Of a stretch of 64,000 nt of DNA, positions 47,940 to 58,439 are shown in pieces. A program made the position numbers and the translations under genes. The notes beneath the pieces were generated by a model. The model saw nothing but the letters and a program-made list of their open reading frames with translations, did no database searches and was not told where the DNA came from. Every line of letters begins with the position of its first letter. Within the stretch, counting starts at the first letter, position 1. Source of the DNA: Bathymodiolus brooksi (taxonomy: Eukaryota > Mollusca > Bivalvia > Mytilida > Modiolidae); NCBI GenBank assembly GCA_963680875.1, contig OY804580.1:112223534-112287533 (forward strand), written 5' to 3'.

Positions 47940-48640
47940 GGCAACACCAATAACATTGAAAAAATACAGGAACGAGCTTTAAGATTTCTATACGAAGACC
48001 ACCATATGAAGATCTGTTAGTAAAATCAAAAAGAACAATGGCTATTGAGGTGTATAGAATAATAAATAAAGTCCCTCATATTTACATGACTTAATAAATA
48101 ATTATTCTTTTAGTTATCAAAATTTGGCAGAAGTATACCATCAGTTAAAATTACAAGGTATGGACTCAGATCTTTTAGATATTTCGCTTCTATACTTTGG
48201 AACGAGCTGCCAAACCACTTTCGACTTCAAACATCATTCATCTAATGCAGGGGCGGATCCAGGGGGCGCCCCCCCCCCCCCCTAAAATTGGAGTAAAAAT
48301 TAAAAAAAATTGCGCAAAATCGTGCTTTTTCACACGAAATACCCCAAACATTTTCGCCCCTCCCTCCGCAATTAGAAAAAATATGATTGTTTGGCTTAAA
48401 ATCGTGCTTTTTCACACGAAATACCCCAAACATTTTCGCGCCTCCCTCCGCAATTGGAAAAAATATGATTTTTTGGCTTAAAATCGTGATTTTACACACG
48501 AAATACCCCAAAAATTTTCGGGCCTCCCTCCGCTCGGCGCAATTTTTTCAAGTGCGCCCCCCTAACTTGAAATCCTGGATCCGCCCCTGTAATGCAACAT
48601 TTAATTATTTCATGATATGTGCATGAACTTGGAATTTTTC
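47940..48640 (+). pseudogene. LINE RT C-terminal fragment, interrupted by a MITE
   Basis: The plus strand reads NIEKIQERALRFLYEDHH, then RTMAIEVYRIINKVPHIYM, and further on, with frame changes, 'FRYFASILWNELPNHFRLQTSF'-like sequence, a typical C-terminal part of jockey-type RTs. The MITE at 48248 breaks it, and the coding remnant resumes at 48593 (NATFNYFM). Confidence 0.75.
48248..48592. mobile_element. hAT-like MITE with internal 80-90 bp repeats
   Basis: The ends are CAGGGGCGGATCCAGGG and its complement CTGGATCCGCCCCTG. 'taatg' flanks it on both sides. Inside are three copies of 'aaaatcgtgctttttcacac' + 'gaaataccccaaacattttc'. Confidence 0.8.
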
Positions 48641-48832
48641 TTCTTTGATTTACGGATTCTGATTACCCCTTTAATTGGTATCTTTAAACTCTTCCTATAT
48701 GTATTTATTCTAAGCATACATGAATTCAGCTTAACTTTTAATAGCTAGTGCTTTGATTCATATGTGGTCATTGTTTTATTATCATTTTGCTATATGTATT
48801 TTATATGTAATGTATATATATATATATATATA

Positions 48833-49030
48833 TATACGTCTGAAAATTAAACCAAACAGTGTTAGAATTAGATTTTAGAGCTGTCAAATTTATGTTCTTC
48901 CCTCGACGGGATTTGAACCCACACCATTGATACACTGCAGCACCATTCGCTTAGCCTTACGTCCAGCGCCCTAGACCACTCGACTACATCCACTCCCTCA
49001 AAAAGGAGCTTCAATAGTCGTAGTGTTACC
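48833..49030 (-). repeat. tRNA-derived SINE (family C), copy 1
   Basis: 198 bp. On the minus strand: 'gtagtcgagtggtctagggc' (A-box-like) and 'gtgggttcaaatcccgtcg' (B box). It ends in 'aaatctaattctaacactgt'. It preserves much of a tRNA gene with a long variable region, but the acceptor stem is not intact. Confidence 0.85.
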
Positions 49031-49301
49031 TTGTCTCGTAAGGAAAATCTAGGGATAGACGTAAGACATGTGTATAAGCGTGTGTAGATGGTACATATAT
49101 ACTTTTAATATTATAATTTGACAGCAATCTAACTCAGCAATTTTTAATATAGTGTATAGGATAATGAAGAATTCATTATACAGTCACAGGAAATAAAGTA
49201 TATTATACAAACGTCTAGAAGCAAGTGACAACCATACAATATATCTGTCCCACTGGATCTCAAAGTTACTTTAAAGGATACTAGGTTAATACTAAATATT
49301 A

Positions 49302-49499
49302 TATACGTCTGAAAATTAAACCAAACAGTGTTAGAATTAGATTTTAGAGCTGTCAAATTTTTGTTCTTCCCTCGACGGGATTTGAACCCACACCATTGAT
49401 ACACTGCAGCACCATTCGCTTAGCCTTACGTCCAGCGCCCTAGACCACTCGACTACATCCACTCCCTCAAAAAGGAGCTTCAATAGTCGTAGTGTTACC
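49302..49499 (-). repeat. tRNA-derived SINE (family C), copy 2
   Basis: 198 bp and, by eye, a single mismatch to the copy at 48833 ('caaatttt' for 'caaattta'). Both copies are preceded by 'atata' sequence. Confidence 0.85.
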
Positions 49500-49620
49500 T
49501 ATATATATATGTCAACATGTAAAGTCGGCCAAAAGCCCATTAGAGCTTATGTTTATTGTTTTATATACAAATGTATGTCCGACTAAAAATAAATCTTTGT
49601 GTATTTGTATTTGTATGGCA
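49500..49620 (+). repeat. LINE 3' tail remnant
   Basis: 'gtaaagtcggccaaaagccc' followed by 'gtatttgtatttgtat', a common 3' tail of jockey-type elements. Confidence 0.45.
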
Positions 49621-49719
49621 TATACATAAGAAAAATTCGTCTGCTTGAAGTTGTCAATCCTTGAAAATCCTACTTTCACTTAAAATTGCTTTACATATAC
49701 AAAATGTAGATTTACAGAT

Positions 49720-49848
49720 TAATACATGGGCATTTCCATATTGGCCTGGTTATCATCCCGAGACCCCCATATTGGCCCGAGACGCAGTCGAGAGCCAATA
49801 TGAGTCGAGGGATGATAACCAGGCCAATATGGAAAAGCCCATGTATTA
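49720..49848. repeat. near-perfect palindrome, about 55 bp arms
   Basis: The arms hold 'taatacatgggcatttccat' + 'attggcctggttatcatccc' and their mirror. The tip 'ccgagacgcagtcgaga' reads, on the other strand, as TCTCGACTGCGTCTCGG. Confidence 0.9.
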
Positions 49849-49885
49849 AACTATTTATTACATACTTCCGACATCTAGAAAAGAG

Positions 49886-49926
49886 ACACCCATATTGGCC
49901 TGAGACGAAGTCGAGGCCAATATGGG
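49886..49926. repeat. short palindrome, related tip
   Basis: 'cccatattggcc' - 'tgagacgaagtcga' - 'ggccaatatggg'. The tip is the same type as at 49720. Confidence 0.85.
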
Positions 49927-50274
49927 CCTCAATATGGAAATGATCTTGTAGTAATCCAATAACCGGTTATTTCCCCGGGGTGTGAACATATGGACAGTTT
50001 ACTTCCGGTCATATTGGTCATACAAAAATGCCTTTATTTGAACTAAGTATGTAATAAATATATATATATATATATATAATTAACCCAAGTGGTAATTAAC
50101 ATGCCAATTCAAGCAAATTTTTAAGTAACATCACAATGTCATCTAATATGGGTTTAAAATGATCCTTATAAGGGTAGAATCTACTTTGGCGGACCCCTGA
50201 AGTCAGATATTGTAATAATCAATGCGCATGACCCATAACCTTTCATTTCGTTACCATGTGGATATGACAACAAA

Positions 50275-50335
50275 AGGGTTAGGGTTAGTTTTAGTTAAGG
50301 TTAAGCTTAGGGCTAGGGTTAGGATTAGGGTTCGC
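50275..50335 (+). repeat. decayed telomere-like (TTAGGG) tract
   Basis: 'gggttagggttagttttagt' ... 'gggctagggttaggattagg'. About eight imperfect TTAGGG-like units. Confidence 0.7.
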
Positions 50336-50436
50336 TGAAGTAGAAGTACTCCTCCTTAAATCTGTAGGTTTTTGCTGACATTCAGTATTTTGCAATATCT
50401 AATAGGGTTTATTATTTTATCTAACAGTGTAGGGAT

Positions 50437-51230
50437 GGGTTACGCTAATGTCCTGAAAATTGACCTGAAATGTCTAAAAAGTACATAAAGGCACAGGCAC
50501 TTGTTTCATTAAAAAAAATATATAAAAGGAGGGGGCATATATTTTTTGAATGGAACAAGTGCCTGTGCATAAAGGCCTATATCTTTTTTATTATCCAATG
50601 GATTGAGTTCAAATTTGAAAATGTTAAATACATTAGCATATATTTAACGAATATTTAGAAAAAAAAAGAAAAAATATATTTTTAGGTGGAAATAATTTGA
50701 CCTGAAAATGTTCTGAAAAGTACACAAAGGCCTATATCTTTTTTTTATTATCCAATGGATTGAGTTCTAATTTGAAAATGTTAAATACATTAGCATATAT
50801 TTAACGAATATTTAAAAAAATATATTAAAAATAAATTTTTTAGGTGGAAATAATTTGACCTGAAAATTTCATGACAATTTTCAGGTCAATTCATTTCCAC
50901 TTAAATTTTTTTTTAATTTTTTTAAAAATATTCGTTAAATATATGCTAATATATTTAATATTTTCAAATTTGAACTCAATCCATTGGATAATAAAAAAAA
51001 AGATATAGGCCTTTATGTACTTTTCAGGACATTTCATGACAATTTTCAGGTCAAATTATTTCCACCTAAGAATATATTTTTTTTTTTATTTTTAAATATT
51101 CGTTAAATATATGCTAATGTATTTAACATTTTCAAATTTGAACTCAATCCATTGGATAATAAAAAAGATATAAGCCTTTATGTACTTTTCAGGACATTTC
51201 AGGTCAATTTTCAGGACATTAGTGTAATCC
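50437..51230. mobile_element. composite foldback element
   Basis: The ends 'gggttacgctaatgtcctga' and, reverse complemented, 'ggattacactaatgtcctga' are inverted. Inside, a block of about 100 bp ('cctatatctttttta' + 'ttatccaatggattgagtt') occurs twice direct and twice inverted. A smaller foldback (50491-50569, arms 'gcacaggcacttgtt') is inserted in the first block. Confidence 0.8.
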
Positions 51231-51566
51231 TGTAGCAATCGTAACTACTCGGCCATTCTCGCTACCCTGCAAATAACCTCGTATGCATTAGGCGTATAAA
51301 TCGCACTACTTTTCACATGTCAGTTACATGAAAGTTTGATAAAGATATATTTTAAGCTATTTTCTATATTTCAATTAAAGATTTAATTAGTTTTGCATGA
51401 TTAGATTTTACTTAGTATGTCTTTCATATTGGATTTTCGTGGACTATATTTTTGTGCGGCTTAACTTAACTTCCGGAAAACAATTTAAGAAGAATTTCTA
51501 CTATGTACGTACGAGATTATTTGCAGGGTAGCGAGAATGGCCGAGTAGTTACGATTGACCCTGTAG
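51231..51566. repeat. inverted repeat at the 5' side of the adaptor gene
   Basis: 51236-51285 'gcaatcgtaactactcggcc' + 'attctcgctaccctgcaaat' is mirrored at 51517-51560 with a 230 bp spacer. It lies 150 bp before the start codon of the CARD gene and may overlap its promoter. Confidence 0.85.
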
Positions 51567-51713
51567 GGATTCATTTTGCATTTTACGCACTCAGTTGAAG
51601 AGCAGACTCGCAACAATTCTAATTTTCCGGTCCGTGGAATATTTAAAAATCGAAGGGAGATAATCGTAAATATTTCCGCTATAAGAGGAAGACGCTTAAA
51701 AACGAAAGTTAAA

Positions 51714-52089
51714 ATGTTTCCCGATGATCCCATAAAAGAAATTATAAAAGAGTTGCACCCTTCTCTGGGTAGAATCGTACATCCTCAGGATAATGACGGC
51801 TTGACAGAGTTTGATAGACAACAAATTGCAGCAATTGAAAATGATAAATTGTTTGAAATACTCGGGCGACGTACAACACGAAGTTTTGCATTATTTGCAA
51901 TACACCTACGCGACTCGAACCCTGAGCTAGTGGAAGATATAATTCAATATACTCAGGAACATGTTCAACAGATTCATAGAAGTATTCAGAATTATGAGAA
52001 GGAACAAAGCCTACCATCTGTTACTGTGGGACCATCTCTAGTCACTAATTCGTCATCAAATGACTTAGTCCAAGGATGCAGAGCCACAG
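51714..52089 (+). CDS. adaptor exon 1 (CARD)
   Basis: 125 codons and one base. ATG at 51714 is preceded by 'gttaaa', and the frame is open further upstream without another ATG. CARD about residues 5-85, then a Ser/Asn-rich linker (VTNSSSNDLVQG). Donor ACAG|GTAATC. Confidence 0.75.
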
Positions 52090-54278
52090 GTAATCCCCCC
52101 ACCCTTCGTACAATCTTTTTTCAGTAGATAGGACTTTAATGTGGGAAGGTCTAAAACGCTGAAGTGGGGTGGGAAAACACGGAAGTAAGCCCAAAATGGG
52201 TACTTGAAAGGTCATATCTTGAAAAGTACTCAACCTAGGATAAAAATCTAAACGAATTCTAAAAGCTATTGTTAAGATCTATCTTTTACAGAAATAAATA
52301 ATAAAATATTTTATTATTTAGGTACCTAAAAGTTGACCGGAAGTGTAAAAAATGAGAACGGGCAATGGACAAAATTTTGACTTTGATCTCAAATGTATCA
52401 AAATTCAAAGACCCCGGTCAAAAACCGTTTAGATATTCTTAAAGACAATTTTATACTCTATCAGACGATATAAAAATCTTTTTGCTAAAATATTAGATAA
52501 AAGCACAATCTTGACCGGAAGCCTACCTTTTCAGAGTTAGCCGTCGGCTAATTTTCAACTTTGATTTCAAATTTCTCAAAATTCAATGAATCAGGTCAAA
52601 AACCGTTTAAATATTCTTAAAGACAATTTCATACTCTATCAGATGATATAAATATGATTTTATGGTACTATTGGTGGAAAACACAATCTTGACTGGAAGC
52701 CTACCTTTTCAGAGTTATCCATCGGCGAATTTTTAACTTTGATATCAAATTTCTCAAAATTCAAAGAATCCGGTCAAAAACCGGTTAGATATTCTTAAAG
52801 ACAATCTTATACCCTGTTTGATTTCATTAGAATATTGCTGAAAAACACAAACTTGACCGGAAGCCTACCTTTTACTTGAAGCAGATTTGGAGAAAAACTA
52901 ACAGGATTTTTTTCAATAAAAAGGGAAAGTAGTATGATTACATATTTATGATTCCAATATGTTTTGATAAAATACAAATCATGCCTATTCTTTTTTGTAG
53001 AAATTTTATTAGAAGATGTACCTAATAGAATATTCAGAAAGTGGACTGCAGAACTTAATAATGACTATCAGTGGAGCAAGCTGGCAGATATTATGGAACT
53101 TTCCAGAAAATTTTTTAAAGAACTTAGTATGTTTTAAAAAAATAAGCTTAATTATCTTAAGGAGCTAAAAAAAAAATTTAAAGTAACGGTTTACAAATAT
53201 AATTTTGTTCAGTTGCTAAGAATTTAAACTCTATTGCGATTTTACTTTTCAATTATAAAAAGTAAGTAATGTTCAAACATTGGCGTGAAAATGAAACTGG
53301 TACAATATATTTCAAAATTTCAAATACCTTATTTAAGAATGCCACATATCGACATTTTGATTCATAAACGCAAAATCAACAATGCTGAAATGTTCAAAGA
53401 CTAACAATAATGTACAATTACAGGAATGAACTATGATGAAAGTTTCTAAAAGACATATTCCTCATTTTGTGGATTTACTCGTTTCCAACAGTGAAAATGG
53501 AGTTCGACTGTATTCAATAAAATGTACATTCTTCTTTGACAGGGGTAAAAAGTAATCCTGGGGAAGAAATCTTGGACATTCTTAGTGAAAAACCAGATTT
53601 TACAGTCCAACGTCTTGTGTATCTACTGGAATGTGCTGAACTTACAACAGTTCTTCATACAGTTAGACAAACTTTAGGTAATACTTTAATTTTGTTTTAA
53701 GGCTTGCAGCAGTTCTTCTTACAGTTAGACAAACTTTAGGTAATACTTTAATTTTGTTTTAAGAATCATTGCTCTTCTTGTGTAATTGCCCAAAGGAATT
53801 AAGGCTATGGTAGTTAACAATTTAATTAATCTCTCGTGAAACGGAGTTATTGTTCTGAGTGAATTGCTATTCTGATATTATAATGTGTTCATTACTATGA
53901 ATAAAAACGTAGATATCAAATTTAGTGTGTACGACCCCTTTCTGGAATAACCTTCATCAGGTACGCTCATAATCAAAAGATTAGCAAGCCAAGTAATTTG
54001 AAAGTCTTTGGGGGGGGGGGGGGAGTAAACCAAAGGAGTTAATTATATGGTCACACATGCCAGAGGGAGGAGAACCTTAGTTTTAATAATAATTATATTA
54101 TTTAGGAACTTTAAATTTCAATAAAAGATACAATGCTTCACAGGAAGTAAACACTTTCACTATGTTTGATTGTGATTTTAGAACCAGTCACACTGATGTA
54201 TAAAGATACGGACAAAACCACCTCGAAAATACAGACAACCAATGACGATTATGGACTACAAATCAAAAACAGTACAAG
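51714..54278 (+). CDS. CARD plus death-domain adaptor (at least 4 exons, 3' end open)
   Basis: Exons 51714-52089, 53001-53126, 53543-53677 and 54182-54278 join in matching phases (1, 1, 1). Exon 1 starts MFPDDPIKEIIKELHPSLG and shows a CARD pattern of six helices (DKLFEILGRR, FALFAIHLRDSNPELVEDII). Exons 2 and 3 give a death-domain pattern: LLEDVPNRIFRKW, DYQWSKLADIMELS, NPGEEILDIL, FTVQRLVYLLECAEL. The order CARD then DD is that of CRADD/RAIDD and of similar invertebrate adaptors for caspase or innate immune signalling. Whether it is orthologous is unknown. The last exon is not settled. Confidence 0.72.
52340..52885 (+). repeat. about 180 bp sequence in three decayed tandem copies
   Basis: Three times in order: 'cttgaccggaagcctacctt', 'tcaaatttctcaaaattcaa', 'ggtcaaaaaccgtttagata', 'ttcttaaagacaatttcata'. 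Intron 1 of the adaptor gene. Confidence 0.85.
53001..53126 (+). CDS. adaptor exon 2 (death domain, first half)
   Basis: 126 nt, acceptor TTTTTTGTAG, donor TTA|GTATGT. The Trp-containing segment YQWSKLADIMELS is the typical death-domain helix 2-3 signature. Confidence 0.75.
53543..53677 (+). CDS. adaptor exon 3 (death domain, second half)
   Basis: 135 nt, acceptor TTTGACAG, donor TTAG|GTAATA. Encodes NPGEEILDILSEKPDFTV and the last helices. The end of this exon and its donor are duplicated in tandem just downstream (53710-53764). Confidence 0.75.
53648..53764 (+). repeat. 62 bp tandem duplication across the exon 3 donor
   Basis: 'cagttcttcatacagttaga' + 'caaactttaggtaatacttt' + 'aattttgttttaag' occurs at 53648 and, with one change in the first block, at 53710. 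The copied donor TTTAG|GTAATA is intact. Confidence 0.9.
53918..54085 (+). repeat. dispersed repeat, copy 2
   Basis: Same blocks as 1024-1190, with a G15 or so tract at about 54008. Intron 3 of the adaptor gene. Confidence 0.55.
54182..54278 (+). CDS. adaptor exon 4 (tail)
   Basis: 97 nt, acceptor TGATTTTAG, donor CAAG|GTACCT. Encodes EPVTLMYKDTDKTTSKIQ, a polar tail with no domain recognised. Confidence 0.6.
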
Positions 54279-54382
54279 GTACCTTATTTACAGTTGAGCC
54301 ATGTTGTATGAATGTCAAAAGGACAGCTGAGTTTACTTTAAATAGAAGAATATTTGAGTTATAGGATAAATTAATCTAAAAG

Positions 54383-54492
54383 CTATTACACGGCTGGTAA
54401 TCGGCACAAGCAGAACAGTTGGTTCTGCAAAGAAATTCGTGAGGATAACTTCCGGTTTTGGTGGAGGAGAGTTCACGAAGACGCTTCGCAAG
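54383..54492 (+). other. possible fifth exon of the adaptor gene
   Basis: If spliced after the AG at 54382, the phase fits exon 4 and gives YYTAGNRHKQNSWFCKEI... up to the donor CAAG|GTATGT at 54492. The acceptor has no pyrimidine tract, and another frame is open as well, so this is weak. The donor coincides with the outer end of the inverted arm at 54493. Confidence 0.25.
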
Positions 54493-54894
54493 GTATGTAC
54501 ATGTCAAAAATTGAAATTTTCTTTTTTACTGCTCGAATATTGCAAAATCAGAGAATGCTATGCTGTGGCGAATGCTTTCACGATTAGAAACATGTATAGT
54601 TTATTCTTGTATATGAAGTGTAACTCTCGCAAAATCAATCTTCCCAAGAAAAACATGACGAAAATTGTGACACTCTTACATTTCTAGGTTGTTCTTGACA
54701 AAGATGCAAGTTAAATTTTCAATATTTTTTCATCATGGGAGTCTAAATGTAATCGGGGATAAATTCCGATTCGTCAGAAGTAAATTGAAGTCTAGATAAA
54801 TCTACAAGCTGTCAATTTTCTCGTTTTCCTGCTTGAGGAGATCGGTTCTGATAGAGCACATTGCGAATGCATGAGGAGATTTGCTAGTTTTGGT
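54493..54894 (+). repeat. 402 bp inverted repeat, left arm
   Basis: Begins 'gtatgtacatgtcaaaaatt' and is the reverse complement of 59766-60168 at about 98% identity. Confidence 0.95.
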
Positions 54895-55011
54895 AGGACA
54901 CATGTAATCCACTGTATAATCACAAATTTTGCATGTCTGTCTGGTAATAAATTCACGAACTGATGCCCTTCTTCCCGTCGGGTTTTTAAAAGTATAAAAG
55001 TAATATTTCAT
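54802..55011 (-). pseudogene. Cys-containing ORF at the left arm, unrecognised
   Basis: 69 codons: MKYYFYTFKNPTGRRASVRE, then TCKICDYTVDYMCPT and HAFAMC, ending KQENEKIDSL. The CxxC...C...C pattern recalls the C-terminal zinc region of some DNA transposases, but this is only a resemblance. Its last 30 codons also exist in the right arm. Confidence 0.3.
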
Positions 55012-56209
55012 TGTTCATGGGCTGTCCACCTAGAAAGAAACATTTCATTTAAGGAATCAATTCATAATTGTAACTGCGGTTTCCCATGATTTAACTTGTC
55101 ATTATTGATCATTTGTTGTTTGTGACAACTTCCATTGTGTATTGGATACACAAGATTAACTTCCCTTACATTGGAAAAAAATGAAAATGCACTAAGATAA
55201 TTTTATAATCAAGAATATTTAAACTTAATGTGAATCATATCTTTATAATTTCTAATACAAATGATACACTCTAAATTAAATATCATACAGTTGAGAATAA
55301 TATTAATTTGTGGTAAAGGAGTGGGTATGATAAGGGTAGATTTTGGCCCAATCTCAGAAACTGTTTATATAGATATAATATTAAACACAATCATTGAAAG
55401 CTAAGAAAAATATTTTTTTTGATGATTTCACTTTGTCCTTTGTTGCTTAGCAACGTAAATGGAGGAGGGTCCAAATAATCATTGGAAATTCAAATATGGT
55501 GGTTTTATTTTACATATATTGCATAGTCTTTTCGACAAAATGTTATGTTCTGTGTATGTACACTCTAAAAATAATATTCCAATTCTCTCTGGTAGCATAT
55601 AGTATTTTTGTGTAGTTTTGTCACCCTAGCAACGGTTTTGTAAACATTAAATTAGCCTATATTATTGCAATTAATGGTTGAATTTTGACAACTACGATCT
55701 TTTGACTTGATATTTGATTAAGTGGTACATTTTTGTCAAGCTATACCCACTACAAATGTCATTTCATATTTCAAAAATACATTTTGATATTTGTATTCAT
55801 AGTTATGCCCCGTCCATAGCAACAGGTTTCCCTATGCACAGTATTTTCCTGTAGATCTTCATGGACCTTTTATTTAATCAAGAAAAAAAATTCTACAACA
55901 GCACCTTAGCAGATCTAGAGACATCTTATCATTTACTAACCAGTATATATTATAAGAATTCCTTAAACCTTACAATGTCCCTAATAACCAAATATTATCC
56001 CTAGCAACCGCAGAAACTCGTCAATGCTGAGCTCTGTAAATTGCTTTTTTTAAATCTTTTTATAACAGAATGTTGATCTTCTTATTTTTTAAATCATGAG
56101 AGGAAATTATTCTCAGTAATTAGAATGTCAAAGGAACCAAGTCAACTGCATAACATGGTAAAGCAGCGCTACAGCGGCAAGAGAGGATGTAATCCATGTT
56201 GAATAATTA
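55012..56209. other. spacer of the inverted repeat, no gene seen
   Basis: AT-rich. 'cctagcaacgg', 'catagcaacagg' and 'ccctagcaaccgc' recur at 55627, 55813 and 55999, suggesting an old tandem or inverted duplication. No coding signal. Confidence 0.45.
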
Positions 56210-56712
56210 AGAAATAAATCATGGAAGCCAGAATGTGTTGGGAGTTTTAACATGGATTGGCGGATATTATACGTTATTAGTCTCGAGATGTTATACATGT
56301 ATATCCCTTTAAAACGGGATATATAACATCTAGAGACTGATAACATTTTTATCTGAATGTTCCAACATTAATAAGTATGTCCTTATTATAGGAAAAACAT
56401 AAATACGTGTATCTTTGGACAAAGATCACAGAGAGCGATTATTGATTTTCTGTCATCTTGTGAAATGTGTGTCGTCTGCTGTGCACAATATAAATGGACA
56501 GCACATAGGTGAAAGCGATTATTAATTTTCTGTCACCGCAGGGCTTCCCTGAAGTTTTAAAAGTACCCTTTTAGCCAATCAAAATTATACTTGCAACGAG
56601 CACATCAGAGAATAGTATTTTATCCCGAGCCAGAAGCGAGGGATACAATTTAGTAATATCCGCCAATCCATGTTAAAACTCAAAGCACATTCTGGCTTCC
56701 ATGATTTATTTC
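56210..56712. repeat. 500 bp foldback with an inner hairpin
   Basis: The outer arms 'catggaagccagaatgtg' + 'gttttaacatggattggcgg' (56219-56269) are mirrored at 56651-56703. An inner hairpin (56271-56344) has arms 'gttattagtctcgagatgtt'. Near the right arm, 'tatcccgagccagaagcgag' + 'ggata' is a small palindrome of the CTCG...CGGG type. Confidence 0.85.
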
Positions 56713-57445
56713 GATTCTGATATGTCTAAGAGTACAACTACGGTGGTATACTTTGATTGGAAGACGGTAATTTATATTTACGGTATCTTCAAACTTTTTT
56801 TGTTGAGAAAAGTAAAACGTGATAGATTATATAAATAGAATGCTTGGTAATACTGTATTATCGGTCATGGCCCATTAAAGTAAAATCATACCACTAAAAT
56901 TGCAAGTAATACTACACATTTAGCACTGACTCATAAACGATAGACTATATCAATGACATTCTTAGTAAGGATAACAAAAGGACCATTGTAAACAAAACAC
57001 CGAATATGTAAATCAAACCTGACATCCGTGTACTATGTTAAAACATGCACGTTATATCGTTATATGTACTGTATTAGATGAATTATGAATTATCAAATAT
57101 ATTGTTTGTTTTTCCATACTTTATTGAAATAAGTAAGAATAAAATATTGATCTCACGATGTTGTTATCGGCAGTCATGTGTGCTAAACAATTACGCCACC
57201 GCAACGTTAATATTAAGTTTTATTAATTAACTTTGATTTATTAGCCTTTATATGATCAAATCTGTCAATACAATATAAAAACTTTCATTGTGCCAATACG
57301 CAAAAACCAGTCCAATACGGATATGTTCCGTATTGGCCCAATTCCAGTCAGTCCAATAACAACTAGATCGGAATCCGCTAGACATTTCGACAATTGCAAG
57401 GAAAAATCCCGAGAGATATTGGACTGGTTAATTAATAAAGGTATC

Positions 57446-57576
57446 ATTACATGATGTTTTTCATATTGGCCTAGTTAAAGGTCCTCGGTCTGCTGTATTG
57501 GCATTCGGCTGCGCCTCAGGCCAATACAGCAGGCCTCGGACCTATAACTAGGCCAATATGAAAAACATCACGTAAT
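57446..57576. repeat. near-perfect palindrome, about 56 bp arms
   Basis: Arms 'attacatgatgtttttcata' + 'ttggcctagtta' ... 'ctgctgtattggc' and mirror. The tip is 'attcggctgcgcctcag'. A shorter one ('ccaatacggatatgttccgtattgg' type) lies at 57309-57333. Confidence 0.9.
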
Positions 57577-58439
57577 AATACTATAATATATAAATCAAAT
57601 TTACGTTAATACAATTATTCATCGGGAATTCACTTTGCGAAAGAGCCAAATAAAATATATTTGTTAAAGAAAATAAAATAATAATAAAAAGTAAAGGGAC
57701 TACTAAAATAGAAAGTTCCGATGTGTTTGCATGTCCAATGAATTAATTTCTAAGATAATCTGACGTACTAATTTTCTTTTTGGTTGCTTGTTTTGTTTTC
57801 TGTACTTTCTTGTGAATTGTGGGGATAATATTAAAGTATACTTTAGTATAGTAACACATGAAATTCCACTGAGGGTTAGAAAAAAAACACGTCGGACTCA
57901 AAGCACAATCAGGTCGGCAGTAAATCACCTCCAAAATTTATTTAACGTCAAAACTGTTTCATGAAAACTGTTCAAGTTTTACTCCCGTAGCAAAACAACT
58001 ACGATAACCAACTTTATTTTGGATGAGATTAAAAGGTCGATTTCTATTTCTGTTTATTACGGATGAAAACGGTCAATAAAAAATGGCCGCTGACGAGAAA
58101 TCGACCTTAAAATTATTTTTTATTGCAGATTTCATACTCTCCACACTCGGGTACCAACACAAAAATTAAATGAGATATGTGTTTATGTATATTAAACATC
58201 ATACTAAAATATGCCGTTGGTACCTGCTTGTGGTTATACTGAAAATTGACATTAAATACACATTTCTTGTTAGATTTCATATATTTTCACGAAACGATAG
58301 ACTTTTCATTGACTAGTGTGACGTCATCGCACGTGCAAATATGGAAAATTGTTACCAAAATAGTAGTTGGGGTAAAGGTCTTATAAAATCAAGAAACAAC
58401 GAAAGCTATACGTTTCATTTAAAATTTGTCTATTTTTTA

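Noticed and set aside
48870..49030. Functional tRNA gene
   Set aside because: A- and B-box-like parts are present, but the acceptor stem does not pair and the sequence goes on into a SINE body. A second copy exists nearby.
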